Part shown: one piece after another, positions 17,187-25,290 of the stretch | How positions within the stretch are numbered: position 1 is the stretch's first letter | Layout of the letters: each line of letters begins with the position of its first letter | Assembly: GCF_006442545.2 (NCBI RefSeq) | Contig: NZ_CP083953.1 | Span: forward strand, 430,462-494,461 | Direction: 5' to 3' | DNA length: 64,000 bases | Origin: Mesorhizobium sp. B2-1-8 | Lineage (GTDB): Bacteria > Pseudomonadota > Alphaproteobacteria > Rhizobiales > Rhizobiaceae | The notes under the pieces: model-generated | What the model was told of the DNA's origin: nothing | The model's database searches: none | Seen by the model: only the letters and a program-made list of their open reading frames with translations | Program-made: the position numbers and the translations under genes

Positions 17187-18902
17187 ATGACCAGCGATAA
17201 GAAATACCGAAGTCGGCAGTGGTTTGGTGGTGCCGACAAGGATGCCTTCATTCATCGCAGCTCGATGAAGATGCAAGGCTTTCCCGACCACGTCTTCGAC
17301 GGCCGCCCGGTCATTGGAATCTGTAATACCTGGTCGGAGTTCAACCCGTGCAACTCCAGCCTGCGCACGCTGGCCGAAGGGGTTAAGCGCGGCGTGTGGG
17401 AGGCTGGCGGATTCCCTCTTGAATTTCCGGTAAGTTCACTCGGTGAGGACCAGCTCCGTCCGACGGCCATGCTTTTCCGCAACCTCCTTGCGATGGACGT
17501 CGAAGAGGCAATCCGCGGCAATGGGATGGATGGGGTCGTGCTCTTAGGCGGCTGCGACAAGACGACGCCAGGCCAGTTGATGGGAGCCGCCAGTGTGGAC
17601 CTTCCGACGATTGTCCTGTCTGCCGGACCAGCTCTCAATGGAAAGTTCCGCGGCAAGAGCATTGCCGGCGGGACGGATGTGTGGCGCTTCTCCGAGGACG
17701 TGCGCGCCGGCACGATGAGCATGCAGGATTTCATGGCCGCAGAGTCTGGCATAAGCCGGTCGGTCGGCGTTTGCAATGTCATGGGCAGCGCATCCACGAT
17801 GGCATCTCTCGCCGAAGCGATGGGTCTTTGCCTGCCCATGAATGCAACACTTCCTGCGGTCGATGCTAGGCGCATGGCGTTGGCGCACATGACAGGTATG
17901 AGGATTGTGGCAATGGTTCGCGAGGACCTGCGTTTGTCAAAGGTGCTGACGCGGGCAAGCTTCGAGAATGCTATCGTTGCCAACGCGGCGATGGGCGGCT
18001 CTTCCAATGCAGTCGTGCATCTTCTCGCGCTGGCCGGCCGGCTTGGCATCCCACTAGCTCTCAAGGATTTTAACCTCGGCTCGGACACCCCGCTGCTAGT
18101 TGATTGCCTACCGTCAGGCCAGCACATGATGGAAGAGTTCTGCTATGCAGGCGGTGTCCAGGCGGTGCTCAAGGCAATGGCACCGCTATTGCAGGAGGCG
18201 AACTCAGTCCTAAACCGTTCCATCCTGTCGATCTGCGCCGAGGCCGAATGCTATGACGCATCGGTCATCCGCTCGATGGACAAACCGGTAAAGCTTGCGG
18301 CAGGCATCCGGGTGCTGACTGGAAATCTCGCGCCGGACGGGGCGGTTATCAAGCCATCGGCGGCCGCCGAAAGCCTGCTCGAACATGAGGGTCCGGCCTA
18401 TGTCTTTGAGTCCGTGGAGGATATGCATAACCAGATCAACGATCCCAACCTCCCCGTGACCTCGGACACCGTGCTTGTGCTGCAGGGCTGCGGGCCGAAA
18501 GGATATCCGGGCATGGCCGAGGTCGGGAACATGCCCATTCCGGCGAGGCTCGTGCGGGCCGGCGTGCGGGACATGGTCCGCATTTCGGACGCAAGAATGT
18601 CGGGCACTGCCTTCGGCGCTGTCGTCCTGCATGTGGCTCCTGAAGCCGCGGTCGGCGGTCCGCTGGCACTGGTCCGCACCGGCGACCGGATCCGGTTGAG
18701 CGTGAAGGAGGGAAGCATCCAGCTTCTCGTCGACGAAGCCGAGCTGGCCGCCCGCAGGGAGGGATGGCAAGCCCCGGCGCTGGCCACCGATCGCGGATAC
18801 GTCAAGATGTATCTCGACCACGTCCAGCAGGCGGATCGAGGGGCTGATCTCGATTTCCTTGTCCGCGGTAGTGGAGATAGAGTCAGTCGTGAGGCCCATT
18901 GA
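17187..18902 (+). CDS. IlvD/Edd-family [2Fe-2S] sugar-acid dehydratase
   Basis: A 571-residue dehydratase of the IlvD/Edd family. Cysteines C56 (EFNPCNSS), C123 (GGCDKTTPG) and C196 (GVCNVMGSASTM) fit the three cluster ligands of the pentonate dehydratase subgroup (arabonate and xylonate dehydratases), and the C-terminal half has GPKGYPGMAE and RISDARMSGTAFG. These enzymes convert a pentonate or hexonate to the 2-keto-3-deoxy acid. With galM and the XylB-like SDR it gives the epimerase, dehydrogenase and dehydratase steps of a Weimberg/Dahms-type route. A dedicated lactonase and the keto-deoxy-acid enzymes are not adjacent. A hairpin follows the gene. Confidence 0.92.
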   Translation: MTSDKKYRSRQWFGGADKDAFIHRSSMKMQGFPDHVFDGRPVIGICNTWSEFNPCNSSLRTLAEGVKRGVWEAGGFPLEFPVSSLGEDQLRPTAMLFRNLLAMDVEEAIRGNGMDGVVLLGGCDKTTPGQLMGAASVDLPTIVLSAGPALNGKFRGKSIAGGTDVWRFSEDVRAGTMSMQDFMAAESGISRSVGVCNVMGSASTMASLAEAMGLCLPMNATLPAVDARRMALAHMTGMRIVAMVREDLRLSKVLTRASFENAIVANAAMGGSSNAVVHLLALAGRLGIPLALKDFNLGSDTPLLVDCLPSGQHMMEEFCYAGGVQAVLKAMAPLLQEANSVLNRSILSICAEAECYDASVIRSMDKPVKLAAGIRVLTGNLAPDGAVIKPSAAAESLLEHEGPAYVFESVEDMHNQINDPNLPVTSDTVLVLQGCGPKGYPGMAEVGNMPIPARLVRAGVRDMVRISDARMSGTAFGAVVLHVAPEAAVGGPLALVRTGDRIRLSVKEGSIQLLVDEAELAARREGWQAPALATDRGYVKMYLDHVQQADRGADLDFLVRGSGDRVSREAH

Positions 18903-18927
18903 AGGAGGATGGGAAAGTCTGGAGCGT

Positions 18928-18950
18928 CCCGACCGATGGGCTCGGTCGGG
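18928..18950. terminator. Hairpin between convergent genes
   Basis: Arms CCCGACCGA and TCGGTCGGG form a perfect 9-bp stem with loop TGGGC. It lies between the dehydratase (plus) and the MocR-type regulator (minus). No U-tract follows on the plus strand, so intrinsic termination is only plausible. Confidence 0.5.
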
Positions 18951-19006
18951 CCATGCCCTCGGTACCAAGCGGCCCGAGCCTGGAATTGGGGTCGCGCAGA
19001 AGAGTC

Positions 19007-20413
19007 CTAATGCGCCCGTAGAAGTTCTCCGATCAGTGCCAGCTGGCGTTCACGCTGGGGCGTCCATTCGTATGACAGGTTCAGCGCGATGAAGTTGTTG
19101 AACCACCGGGTCACTGAGAACAGCGGACCCGGCCCGAAGCCTACAGCGTTCGTGCGCGCCTTGGCTGCGGCGTTCAGGGCGTCGAATTCTTTGGGACCGC
19201 GGACCCAGCAGACATATCCGCCATGGGGTCGGGAAACTGTGCAATTATCGGGAAAAGTCTGGAACATCAGGGACAGTCCCCGTCGCATCCGAGTGGATAG
19301 ACTCTCTCTGAGTTTCCGTAGGTGACGATCATAACTCCGTTTTACCAGGAACTCGGCCAACGTGGTCTGAATGGCCCTGTCCCCGGCCAGGACGACGTCG
19401 GCTTCCACCGTCGCCCTGATCTCCTGCAGGTCTCTTGGCGAGCTGACAATCCAGCCAAGTCCGAAGCGCGCGCCGAGCGTTTCTGCAAATCCCCCCACGC
19501 GGACCACGAGATTGCGTGTATCGAACTGTGCGAGATCGAATGCGGGTGGACCGGTATAGTACAGGTCGCGCCCAGCCATGTTCTCGATGATCTTCACGTT
19601 CTTCCCAGTGGCGGCCTCGACAATCCGCTGTGCGACGTCGACCGAGTATGACACGCCGGTAGGCGAATGGTTAATCGGCGACAGCACGCAGGCGGCGACA
19701 TCGTTGTGATCCAGCAGATATTGGAATTGTTCCGGATCCACGCCATACCGGGGATGCGAATAGATCTCGACGAGTTCGCGCCCTGAGGCGAGCACCGTCG
19801 AAACCCAGTCGGAAGCCATCGGCGTCTCCACAATGACCTTTCCCTTCTCCTTGCGCAGGTGATTGAGCGTCAGTTGAAGTGCTGTGCAGGTGCCTCGCGT
19901 AATCACGATGTTTCTACCGTGCGTTCGCGAGGACGTATCGCCGATCTGCCTTGCGACCACGTCTCGCAACGCTTCAAGTCCGTTCCAGGGAAGTGAGTTC
20001 CGGTAGCAGGCCTCCTGCCGGAGGTTTTTCCCCAGAAGGCGATAGAGTTCAGCAAGGGGCAGCAGGTCTTCGCTGACGGTCCGCGCGCCAAAGCCGTCGA
20101 GGTCTCTTGGCAGCGAGATCGGGGCTATATCCACGTTGCCGGTCTGGCTGACGCTGCCCGTGTCCCAGTCGGGCCGCATCTTGCCGAATTCCGCGAGCGG
20201 TTTGGCGCCTGTGGATACGAAGAACCCAGAGCGGCTCCGTGTTTCCAGGGTTCCATCGTCTTCTAGCATTCGGTAGGCCTGGTAGACGGTGACGGTACTG
20301 TATCCGAGCTTCGCGCTCATGTCCCTTATTGAGAGCAGACGGTCGCCCGGCTTCAGGACGCCTGTCGATATCCATTCCTGCACTTGTCCAACGACGGCTT
20401 CGTAGCGGTACAT
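19007..20413 (-). CDS. MocR-type GntR regulator with degenerate aminotransferase domain
   Basis: About 468 residues from ATG 20413. The N terminus is a GntR winged helix (ISTGVLKPGDRLLSIRDMSA, YSTVTVYQAYRMLEDDG), followed by a fold-type I aminotransferase domain, the architecture of MocR/PdxR regulators. The PLP pocket looks disabled: where the family has a FSKT-type segment with the Schiff-base lysine, this protein reads GGFAETLGARFGLGWI, placing glutamate at residue 311. The Asp-rich strand is IIENMAGRDLYY instead of the usual EDDY pattern. It may therefore sense a ligand without covalent PLP. It is divergent from the Rieske/ABC operon and has repeats in the shared upstream region. Confidence 0.88.
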   Translation of the reverse strand: MYRYEAVVGQVQEWISTGVLKPGDRLLSIRDMSAKLGYSTVTVYQAYRMLEDDGTLETRSRSGFFVSTGAKPLAEFGKMRPDWDTGSVSQTGNVDIAPISLPRDLDGFGARTVSEDLLPLAELYRLLGKNLRQEACYRNSLPWNGLEALRDVVARQIGDTSSRTHGRNIVITRGTCTALQLTLNHLRKEKGKVIVETPMASDWVSTVLASGRELVEIYSHPRYGVDPEQFQYLLDHNDVAACVLSPINHSPTGVSYSVDVAQRIVEAATGKNVKIIENMAGRDLYYTGPPAFDLAQFDTRNLVVRVGGFAETLGARFGLGWIVSSPRDLQEIRATVEADVVLAGDRAIQTTLAEFLVKRSYDRHLRKLRESLSTRMRRGLSLMFQTFPDNCTVSRPHGGYVCWVRGPKEFDALNAAAKARTNAVGFGPGPLFSVTRWFNNFIALNLSYEWTPQRERQLALIGELLRAH

Positions 20414-20556
20414 GATCTGTGTTGCTTCCTGATGCCAATTTTCCACACAAATGACACCGAGGGGTGCTCCTCGGCTTCCAAGTCCCGCCATCGGCAGAGC
20501 CCACCCGCCTGAATCGAAGCTTCCTCATAGTTAACCGAATTAGGCAGCGAACGGAG

Positions 20557-20603
20557 AATCTGTGCTGAAAAAATCGTACTATTCTGTGCATATAAATACA
20601 GAA
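20557..20603. promoter_or_regulatory. Candidate MocR operator and promoter
   Basis: Direct repeats AATCTGTGC (20557-20565) and ATTCTGTGC (20581-20589) lie 24 bases apart, and TTCTGT (20582-20587) pairs with ACAGAA (20598-20603) as an inverted repeat. TATAAAT at 20591-20597 can be a -10 for the plus-strand operon. MocR proteins commonly bind direct repeats in such divergent regions. Confidence 0.5.
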
Positions 20604-20661
20604 GGCGCAATGCTAGATCTGAAGCAGGCTCGGATAAGCGAGTTCAAGTGACTGGTTGGAA

Positions 20662-21072
20662 ATGAAGCACATAGTAGCTAAGGCGGCTGATATCGCACCG
20701 GGAAGCAGGCTGGTCGTGTCCGTGAAGGGTCGCTCAATCGTTCTGTTCAATCTGGGTGGCGAGTACTACGGGCTGCTGAACCGATGTCCGCATCAAGCTG
20801 CTGCGCTTTCGGCGGGTCTCAGCTCCGGCATAGCCGTTGCAGATGAGCCGGGCCAGGTTCGGTGCCTTCGCCCGGGCGAATTTATCCGTTGCCCCTGGCA
20901 TGGATGGGAGTTCGACATCCGGACCGGTCAGTCCTATTGCGATCCCAGCAAGCTCGCCGTTCGCCAGTTCCCCGTGACAGTCGAGGCCGGTGCCCAGCTG
21001 GTCGAGGGCCCTTACAAGGCAGAGAGAATCGAAGTCACCCAGGAAGACGACTACTTGGCGGTCGAGGTATGA
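20662..21072 (+). CDS. Rieske [2Fe-2S] ferredoxin-like protein
   Basis: A 136-residue soluble protein with both Rieske ligand motifs: C42-x-H44 in RCPHQAAA and C77-x-x-H80 in RCPWHGWEFD. The insertion between the motifs (about 30 residues, GIAVADEPGQVRCLRPGEF) is longer than in dioxygenase ferredoxins and resembles the Rieske domain of oxygenase alpha subunits, but the catalytic mononuclear-iron domain is absent. ATG 20662 is preferred over an upstream TTG. The stop overlaps the ATG of the first permease, so it is translationally coupled to the transporter. It probably carries electrons in a pathway for the imported compound; the partner is unknown. Confidence 0.88.
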   Translation: MKHIVAKAADIAPGSRLVVSVKGRSIVLFNLGGEYYGLLNRCPHQAAALSAGLSSGIAVADEPGQVRCLRPGEFIRCPWHGWEFDIRTGQSYCDPSKLAVRQFPVTVEAGAQLVEGPYKAERIEVTQEDDYLAVEV

Positions 21073-22010
21073 AGGTCGGAACGGTGGTCGCGGGTCCCGC
21101 ACGCGGGTTGGTTTCGGCGCGGCCATCCCGCCGGAAGCCTCGCCTAGGTGTTTGGTTTGAGCATCAGTTTCACGTTTTTGCATTGGCTCCCACTGTCATC
21201 GTGATGCTGATCATTTTCGGTCTGCCGCTGGCTTTCTCGTTCTTTCTGAGTCTGAAGGGCTGGACGCCGTCCCGAAGCATCTATGGCGGTGATTTTGCCG
21301 GGGCCGAAAACTACCGGCTGCTGTCTACGGATCCGGTATTCGTGCACAGTCTCGTTCTCACGATCGCCTACACGATCGTTACCGTGACGATCGAGATGTT
21401 GCTCGGGCTCGGCGCTGCGCTTCTCCTGAACAAGGATCTGCCATTCGTACGGTTCATCCGGACACTCATCCTGCTTCCGATGATGATGACGCCGATTGTC
21501 GCTGCGCTGTGCTGGAAGCTTCTGCTCGATCCGGAATACGGCTTCGTCAACTTCCTTTTAGGCCAGAAGCTCGCCTGGGTCGGTGATCCGCAGCTTGCCC
21601 CAATCGCGGTGACGCTCGTCAATGTCTGGCAGAACGTCCCCTATGTCGCCGTTCTGCTCCTGGCGGGCCTGCGCTCGCTGCCAACCGACCCGGCAGAGGC
21701 TGCATCCATCGATGGTGCAAGTCGCTTGCAAACGTTCTGGTACGTGACATTGCCCGCGTTGCGCCCGTCGATCCTTGTCGCACTTCTACTTCGTACCATC
21801 TTTGAGTTCCGTAGTTTCGAGAACGTCTACGTGCTGACGGGTGGGGGGCCTGGTGGGTCGACCAACCTGATCTCGATGTTCACCTATGCGCTCACGTTCA
21901 GCCAATTCGATTTCACGCTCGGTGCTGCCGCATCATGGGTCATGCTTGTCGCGTCGCTCTGCCTGTGTGCTATTCCGATCATGATATTCCGCCTGCGGGA
22001 GAAGGTCTGA
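21069..22010 (+). CDS. CUT1 ABC transporter permease (MalF/UgpA-like)
   Basis: A 313-residue inner-membrane protein with a cytoplasmic N terminus, six predicted membrane segments (the first is FALAPTVIVMLIIFGLPLAF) and the EAA coupling loop PAEAASIDGASRLQTFWYVTLP near residues 210-231. It overlaps the Rieske stop (ATGA) and is overlapped by the second permease. It forms the channel for a carbohydrate-like solute together with the next gene, the binding protein at 22881 and the ATPase at 28145. Confidence 0.94.
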   Translation: MKVGTVVAGPARGLVSARPSRRKPRLGVWFEHQFHVFALAPTVIVMLIIFGLPLAFSFFLSLKGWTPSRSIYGGDFAGAENYRLLSTDPVFVHSLVLTIAYTIVTVTIEMLLGLGAALLLNKDLPFVRFIRTLILLPMMMTPIVAALCWKLLLDPEYGFVNFLLGQKLAWVGDPQLAPIAVTLVNVWQNVPYVAVLLLAGLRSLPTDPAEAASIDGASRLQTFWYVTLPALRPSILVALLLRTIFEFRSFENVYVLTGGGPGGSTNLISMFTYALTFSQFDFTLGAAASWVMLVASLCLCAIPIMIFRLREKV

Positions 22011-22870
22011 TGTCCGGCGTCAATGGGCGTTCAGCTATGCGCAAGTACAGAAAGACACTCGGTCAGGCGGGCGTCTATGCGGGGTTGCTGTCGATGACCG
22101 TGATCTTCCTGTTCCCGATTCTCTGGATTCTCGGAATCTCGTTCAAGACGCGCCAGCAGATCTTCACCAACCCGCCGTTGTTCTTCTGGGAGCCGACGCT
22201 CCAGAACTACCAGCAGGTGCTTAAGACCGCAGCCTTCTTTCCCGCCCTGTTTCAGAGTCTTCTGATCTCCGGCGGAACGGTTCTTCTGTCGCTCGTCGTC
22301 GGCGCTCCGGCCGCCTATGCAATGGCGCGAATTCCGTTCCGAGGCCGAACCACGGTATACTACTCGCTGCTGATGATGCGGATGCTGCCGCCAATGGCCG
22401 TGCTGATCCCGATGTTCTTCCTGTTTGATGCCTTCGGGTTGAAGAACAGCAGTCTCGGCGTGATCCTGGCCTACACGACTTTCAGCCTTCCGCTGGTGGT
22501 CTGGGTGATGCGAAACTTCTTCGAGGAACTCCCCGTAGAGATCGAGGAGAGTGCCGCTATCGATGGGGCCAGCCGCTGGACGACTTTCCTTCGTATTGTC
22601 CTTCCGCTGTCGCGGCCCGGCCTGGTGGCTATCGGTCTGCTCTCGCTCCTGATGGCATGGAATGACTTCTTGTTTGCGGCTGTTCTCACAAATAACGCGA
22701 CTCAGACACTACCCGTACTGCTTGCAAGTTACTCAACTGCCGACAGTGGCGTTGATTGGGGGCAGCTTGCTGCCGCAGGAATGTTGGTAGTTTCGCCGGT
22801 GTTGTTGATATCTGTATTGGCACAACGGCATCTCGTTGCAGGATTGTCTGCAGGTTCAGTGAAAGGGTGA
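22010..22870 (+). CDS. CUT1 ABC transporter permease (MalG/UgpE-like)
   Basis: A 286-residue membrane protein with six hydrophobic segments and the EAA loop IEESAAIDGASRWTTF followed by LRIVLPLSRPG near 182-208. ATG 22010 overlaps the previous stop by one base; ATG 22037 is an alternative. It pairs with the MalF-like subunit to form the translocation pore. Confidence 0.94.
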   Translation: MSGVNGRSAMRKYRKTLGQAGVYAGLLSMTVIFLFPILWILGISFKTRQQIFTNPPLFFWEPTLQNYQQVLKTAAFFPALFQSLLISGGTVLLSLVVGAPAAYAMARIPFRGRTTVYYSLLMMRMLPPMAVLIPMFFLFDAFGLKNSSLGVILAYTTFSLPLVVWVMRNFFEELPVEIEESAAIDGASRWTTFLRIVLPLSRPGLVAIGLLSLLMAWNDFLFAAVLTNNATQTLPVLLASYSTADSGVDWGQLAAAGMLVVSPVLLISVLAQRHLVAGLSAGSVKG

Positions 22871-22880
22871 GGAGGATAAA

Positions 22881-24212
22881 TTGGAAAAGCTCGGAAAATC
22901 ATCGATAAATATTACCCGTCGTAGGTTCTTGCATGGATCGGCTGCGGCCGGTGCAGGCCTTCTCGCGGGCTCGATGCTCTCGACTTCGGCGCTGGCGCAG
23001 GCAAAGCCAGACAAGCTCGTGGTCGCCGCACTGATGATTAAGTGGCGCCGCACGCTTGAAGAGGAAGTCGGCCCGGCGTTCGAAAAGGAGACGGGCATAA
23101 AGGTCGAGTTCGAGTTCCTGCCGTACGACGCTCTTGCGACGCGCATCAAGACGCAGCTTGACGCGAGCGACGGTAGCCTGGATGTGGCACAGTTCGACAC
23201 CGTCATGGTCAACTGGGCGGCACCGCAGCTGGCGGACTTCAACCAGCTCATCAAGGAATACGGCGCGGACGGCTACAACTGGGACGATTTCCTCCCGGCG
23301 GCCAAGGATGCCTTTACAGTGGATGGGAAGATCGTTGCGGCGCCGTACCGGTTCCTCTCGACGATCCTCCACTATCGCCCCGACTTGCTCGAGGCAGCTG
23401 GCATCACCGCCGCTCCGAGCACCTTCGAGGAGTTCCAGAACGCCGCGATCGCGGTCACCGAGAAGTTCGGCGGTGAGAAGTTCGGCCTTGGCATCTACGG
23501 TCGCGAGTCCGAAGCCATGGTGCGCGGCTGGAACCCCTTCCAGCTCTCCTCTGGTGGACGCGACTACAATCTGGCCACGAAGGAAATCCTCATCAACAAG
23601 CCAGAATCGGTGAACTCGCTGCAGTTCTATGCCGATCTCGTCAATAAGCACAAGGTAACCCCCCCCGAAGCATCGACCTGGGAATATGACGGCCTTGTCG
23701 CCGGCGGCCAAGCCGACCGGTTCGCTATGATGGTCGCGCTTGCTCCCAACGGCACCCTGCTTGACGATCCGGAAGTCTCGAAGACGGCTGGCAAGTGGGC
23801 CTGGTCAACCGTCCCCGGCGCGACCGACCCATCCCAGAGCATGGGCTGGAGCGGCGGTTGGGGTATCGGCGTTGCCGAAGCTTCGGCAAACAAGCGCTGG
23901 GCGTTCGAATTCGTCAAGATGGCGACGAACGCGATCAACCTCAAGAAGTCGGCATTCGACGGCAACTCGCCGCCTCGCAAGTCGAACCTTGCTGATGCCG
24001 AAATCGTCTCGAAGCTGAAGTGGAGCAAGGCCTTCTCCGAGCAGAACGCTGTGCCAATTCCGATGCCAAACGACCCCGTATTCGCGACCTGCGATCAGCA
24101 GATACGGCCACATATCTCGCGCGCACTCTTGGGGCAGGCAACTGCCCAGGAAGCGTTGGATGCAGCTGCGAAGGAATGGCACAGAACATTCCAGCGGGCC
24201 GGATTGCTCTAA
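22881..24212 (+). CDS. CUT1 ABC transporter substrate-binding protein, Tat signal, TTG start
   Basis: A 443-residue extracellular solute-binding protein (family 1 type). It begins at TTG 22881, five bases after a strong GGAGG; no ATG fits. The N terminus has a twin-arginine signal, ITRRRFLHGSA, a hydrophobic stretch and a likely cleavage after ALAQA near residue 39. The mature part has the usual two-lobed pattern, including TGIKVEFEFLPYDALATRI and GWSGGWGIGVAEAS. It captures the substrate in the periplasm. Tat export suggests folding or cofactor binding before export. The ligand cannot be deduced; neighbouring Rieske and amidohydrolase genes argue against a simple sugar. Confidence 0.93.
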   Translation: MEKLGKSSINITRRRFLHGSAAAGAGLLAGSMLSTSALAQAKPDKLVVAALMIKWRRTLEEEVGPAFEKETGIKVEFEFLPYDALATRIKTQLDASDGSLDVAQFDTVMVNWAAPQLADFNQLIKEYGADGYNWDDFLPAAKDAFTVDGKIVAAPYRFLSTILHYRPDLLEAAGITAAPSTFEEFQNAAIAVTEKFGGEKFGLGIYGRESEAMVRGWNPFQLSSGGRDYNLATKEILINKPESVNSLQFYADLVNKHKVTPPEASTWEYDGLVAGGQADRFAMMVALAPNGTLLDDPEVSKTAGKWAWSTVPGATDPSQSMGWSGGWGIGVAEASANKRWAFEFVKMATNAINLKKSAFDGNSPPRKSNLADAEIVSKLKWSKAFSEQNAVPIPMPNDPVFATCDQQIRPHISRALLGQATAQEALDAAAKEWHRTFQRAGLL

Positions 24213-24224
24213 AGGAACGCAGCC

Positions 24225-25286
24225 ATGCTAGCTAAGATCAAACCCGTCATCGATTGCGACATCCACCCGGCAGTTCCGGGTACTTCTGCGCTCATACCGT
24301 TCATGGATGAGTACTGGCAGGAGCAGTTCCGCAATCGTGAAATCGACGGCTTGGAGCTCGCCAGCTATCCGCCAAATTCGCCGTTGGCGTGCAGGCCCGA
24401 CTGGCGGACTCCAGGTGAAAAGCCTGGTCTTAGTCTCGAACGGTGCCGCGAGGATGCTCTCGACACGTTCACCGTCGAGTTCGCGATCTGCAATCCATTG
24501 TATGGCGGGCAGGTGGCCATGAGCGATCTCATGGCTGCCGCCCTCTGTACCGCAACCAATAAATGGATGGCGCAGGAGTGGCTCGACAGAGAACCGCGCT
24601 TGCGCGCATCCATTGTCGTCCCGACCCAGAATCCCGAACTGGCGGTTGAGGAAATCGAACGTTGTGCGAGCGACCATCGCTTCGTGCAGGTTCTACTGCT
24701 TGCGGGCAACGAACTCACGCTCGGCAAGAACCGGTACTGGCCGATCTATAAAGCCGCTCAGCGTCACGGCCTGCCTATCGGCATCCACGCGGGCAGCATG
24801 TACCGCTATCCGACCACCTCCTGCGGCTGGCCATCCACCTTCACGCAGGACTACGCCCACGGAACGCAGTTGTTCTCGGCACAGCTTCAGAGCCTCATAA
24901 TGGAAGGCGTTTTCGGGAAATTCCCGGACCTGACCTTCGTCATGATCGAATCGGGCGTGGGCTGGGTTCCGTCCTATCTCTGGCGCGTTACCAAGACCTG
25001 GCGGGGCATTCGCGGCGAAGTGCCTTGGGTCAAACGTTCGCCTTCCGCGGAGGTGCGTGATCGTGTTCGCTTCACGATCCAGCCTTTCGACGGGCCGACG
25101 AACGCTGAGGATGTCGAGCGCCTTGTCAATCAGCTGGGCTCAGAGGACATGTTGCTGTTCTCGTCGGACTACCCGCACTGGCAGTTTGACGGTGATAGTC
25201 CGATGCCCCAGGGAATTCCCGCCCGCCTGCACGAGAAGATTACCCGCGAAAATCCGCTCAAGACCTATACAAGACTAAAGGGATAA
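24225..25286 (+). CDS. Amidohydrolase-family (ACMSD-like) enzyme, first of pair
   Basis: A 353-residue TIM-barrel metal-dependent hydrolase of the amidohydrolase-2 group. Markers are VIDCDIHPAV at the N terminus, GLPIGIHAGS near 180, the strand LTFVMIESGVGW near 237-248, and LLFSSDYPHWQFD near 308-320 with the terminal metal-binding Asp. Members include carboxymuconate-semialdehyde decarboxylases and lactonases or hydrolases. It starts 12 bases after the binding protein and four bases before its paralogue at 25291, so it arose by tandem duplication and diverged. The substrate is unknown. Confidence 0.88.
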   Translation: MLAKIKPVIDCDIHPAVPGTSALIPFMDEYWQEQFRNREIDGLELASYPPNSPLACRPDWRTPGEKPGLSLERCREDALDTFTVEFAICNPLYGGQVAMSDLMAAALCTATNKWMAQEWLDREPRLRASIVVPTQNPELAVEEIERCASDHRFVQVLLLAGNELTLGKNRYWPIYKAAQRHGLPIGIHAGSMYRYPTTSCGWPSTFTQDYAHGTQLFSAQLQSLIMEGVFGKFPDLTFVMIESGVGWVPSYLWRVTKTWRGIRGEVPWVKRSPSAEVRDRVRFTIQPFDGPTNAEDVERLVNQLGSEDMLLFSSDYPHWQFDGDSPMPQGIPARLHEKITRENPLKTYTRLKG

Positions 25287-25290
25287 AAAG

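Noticed and set aside
19007..20413. Free-standing aminotransferase instead of a regulator
   Set aside because: The N-terminal GntR helix-turn-helix is unmistakable and the PLP lysine is missing.
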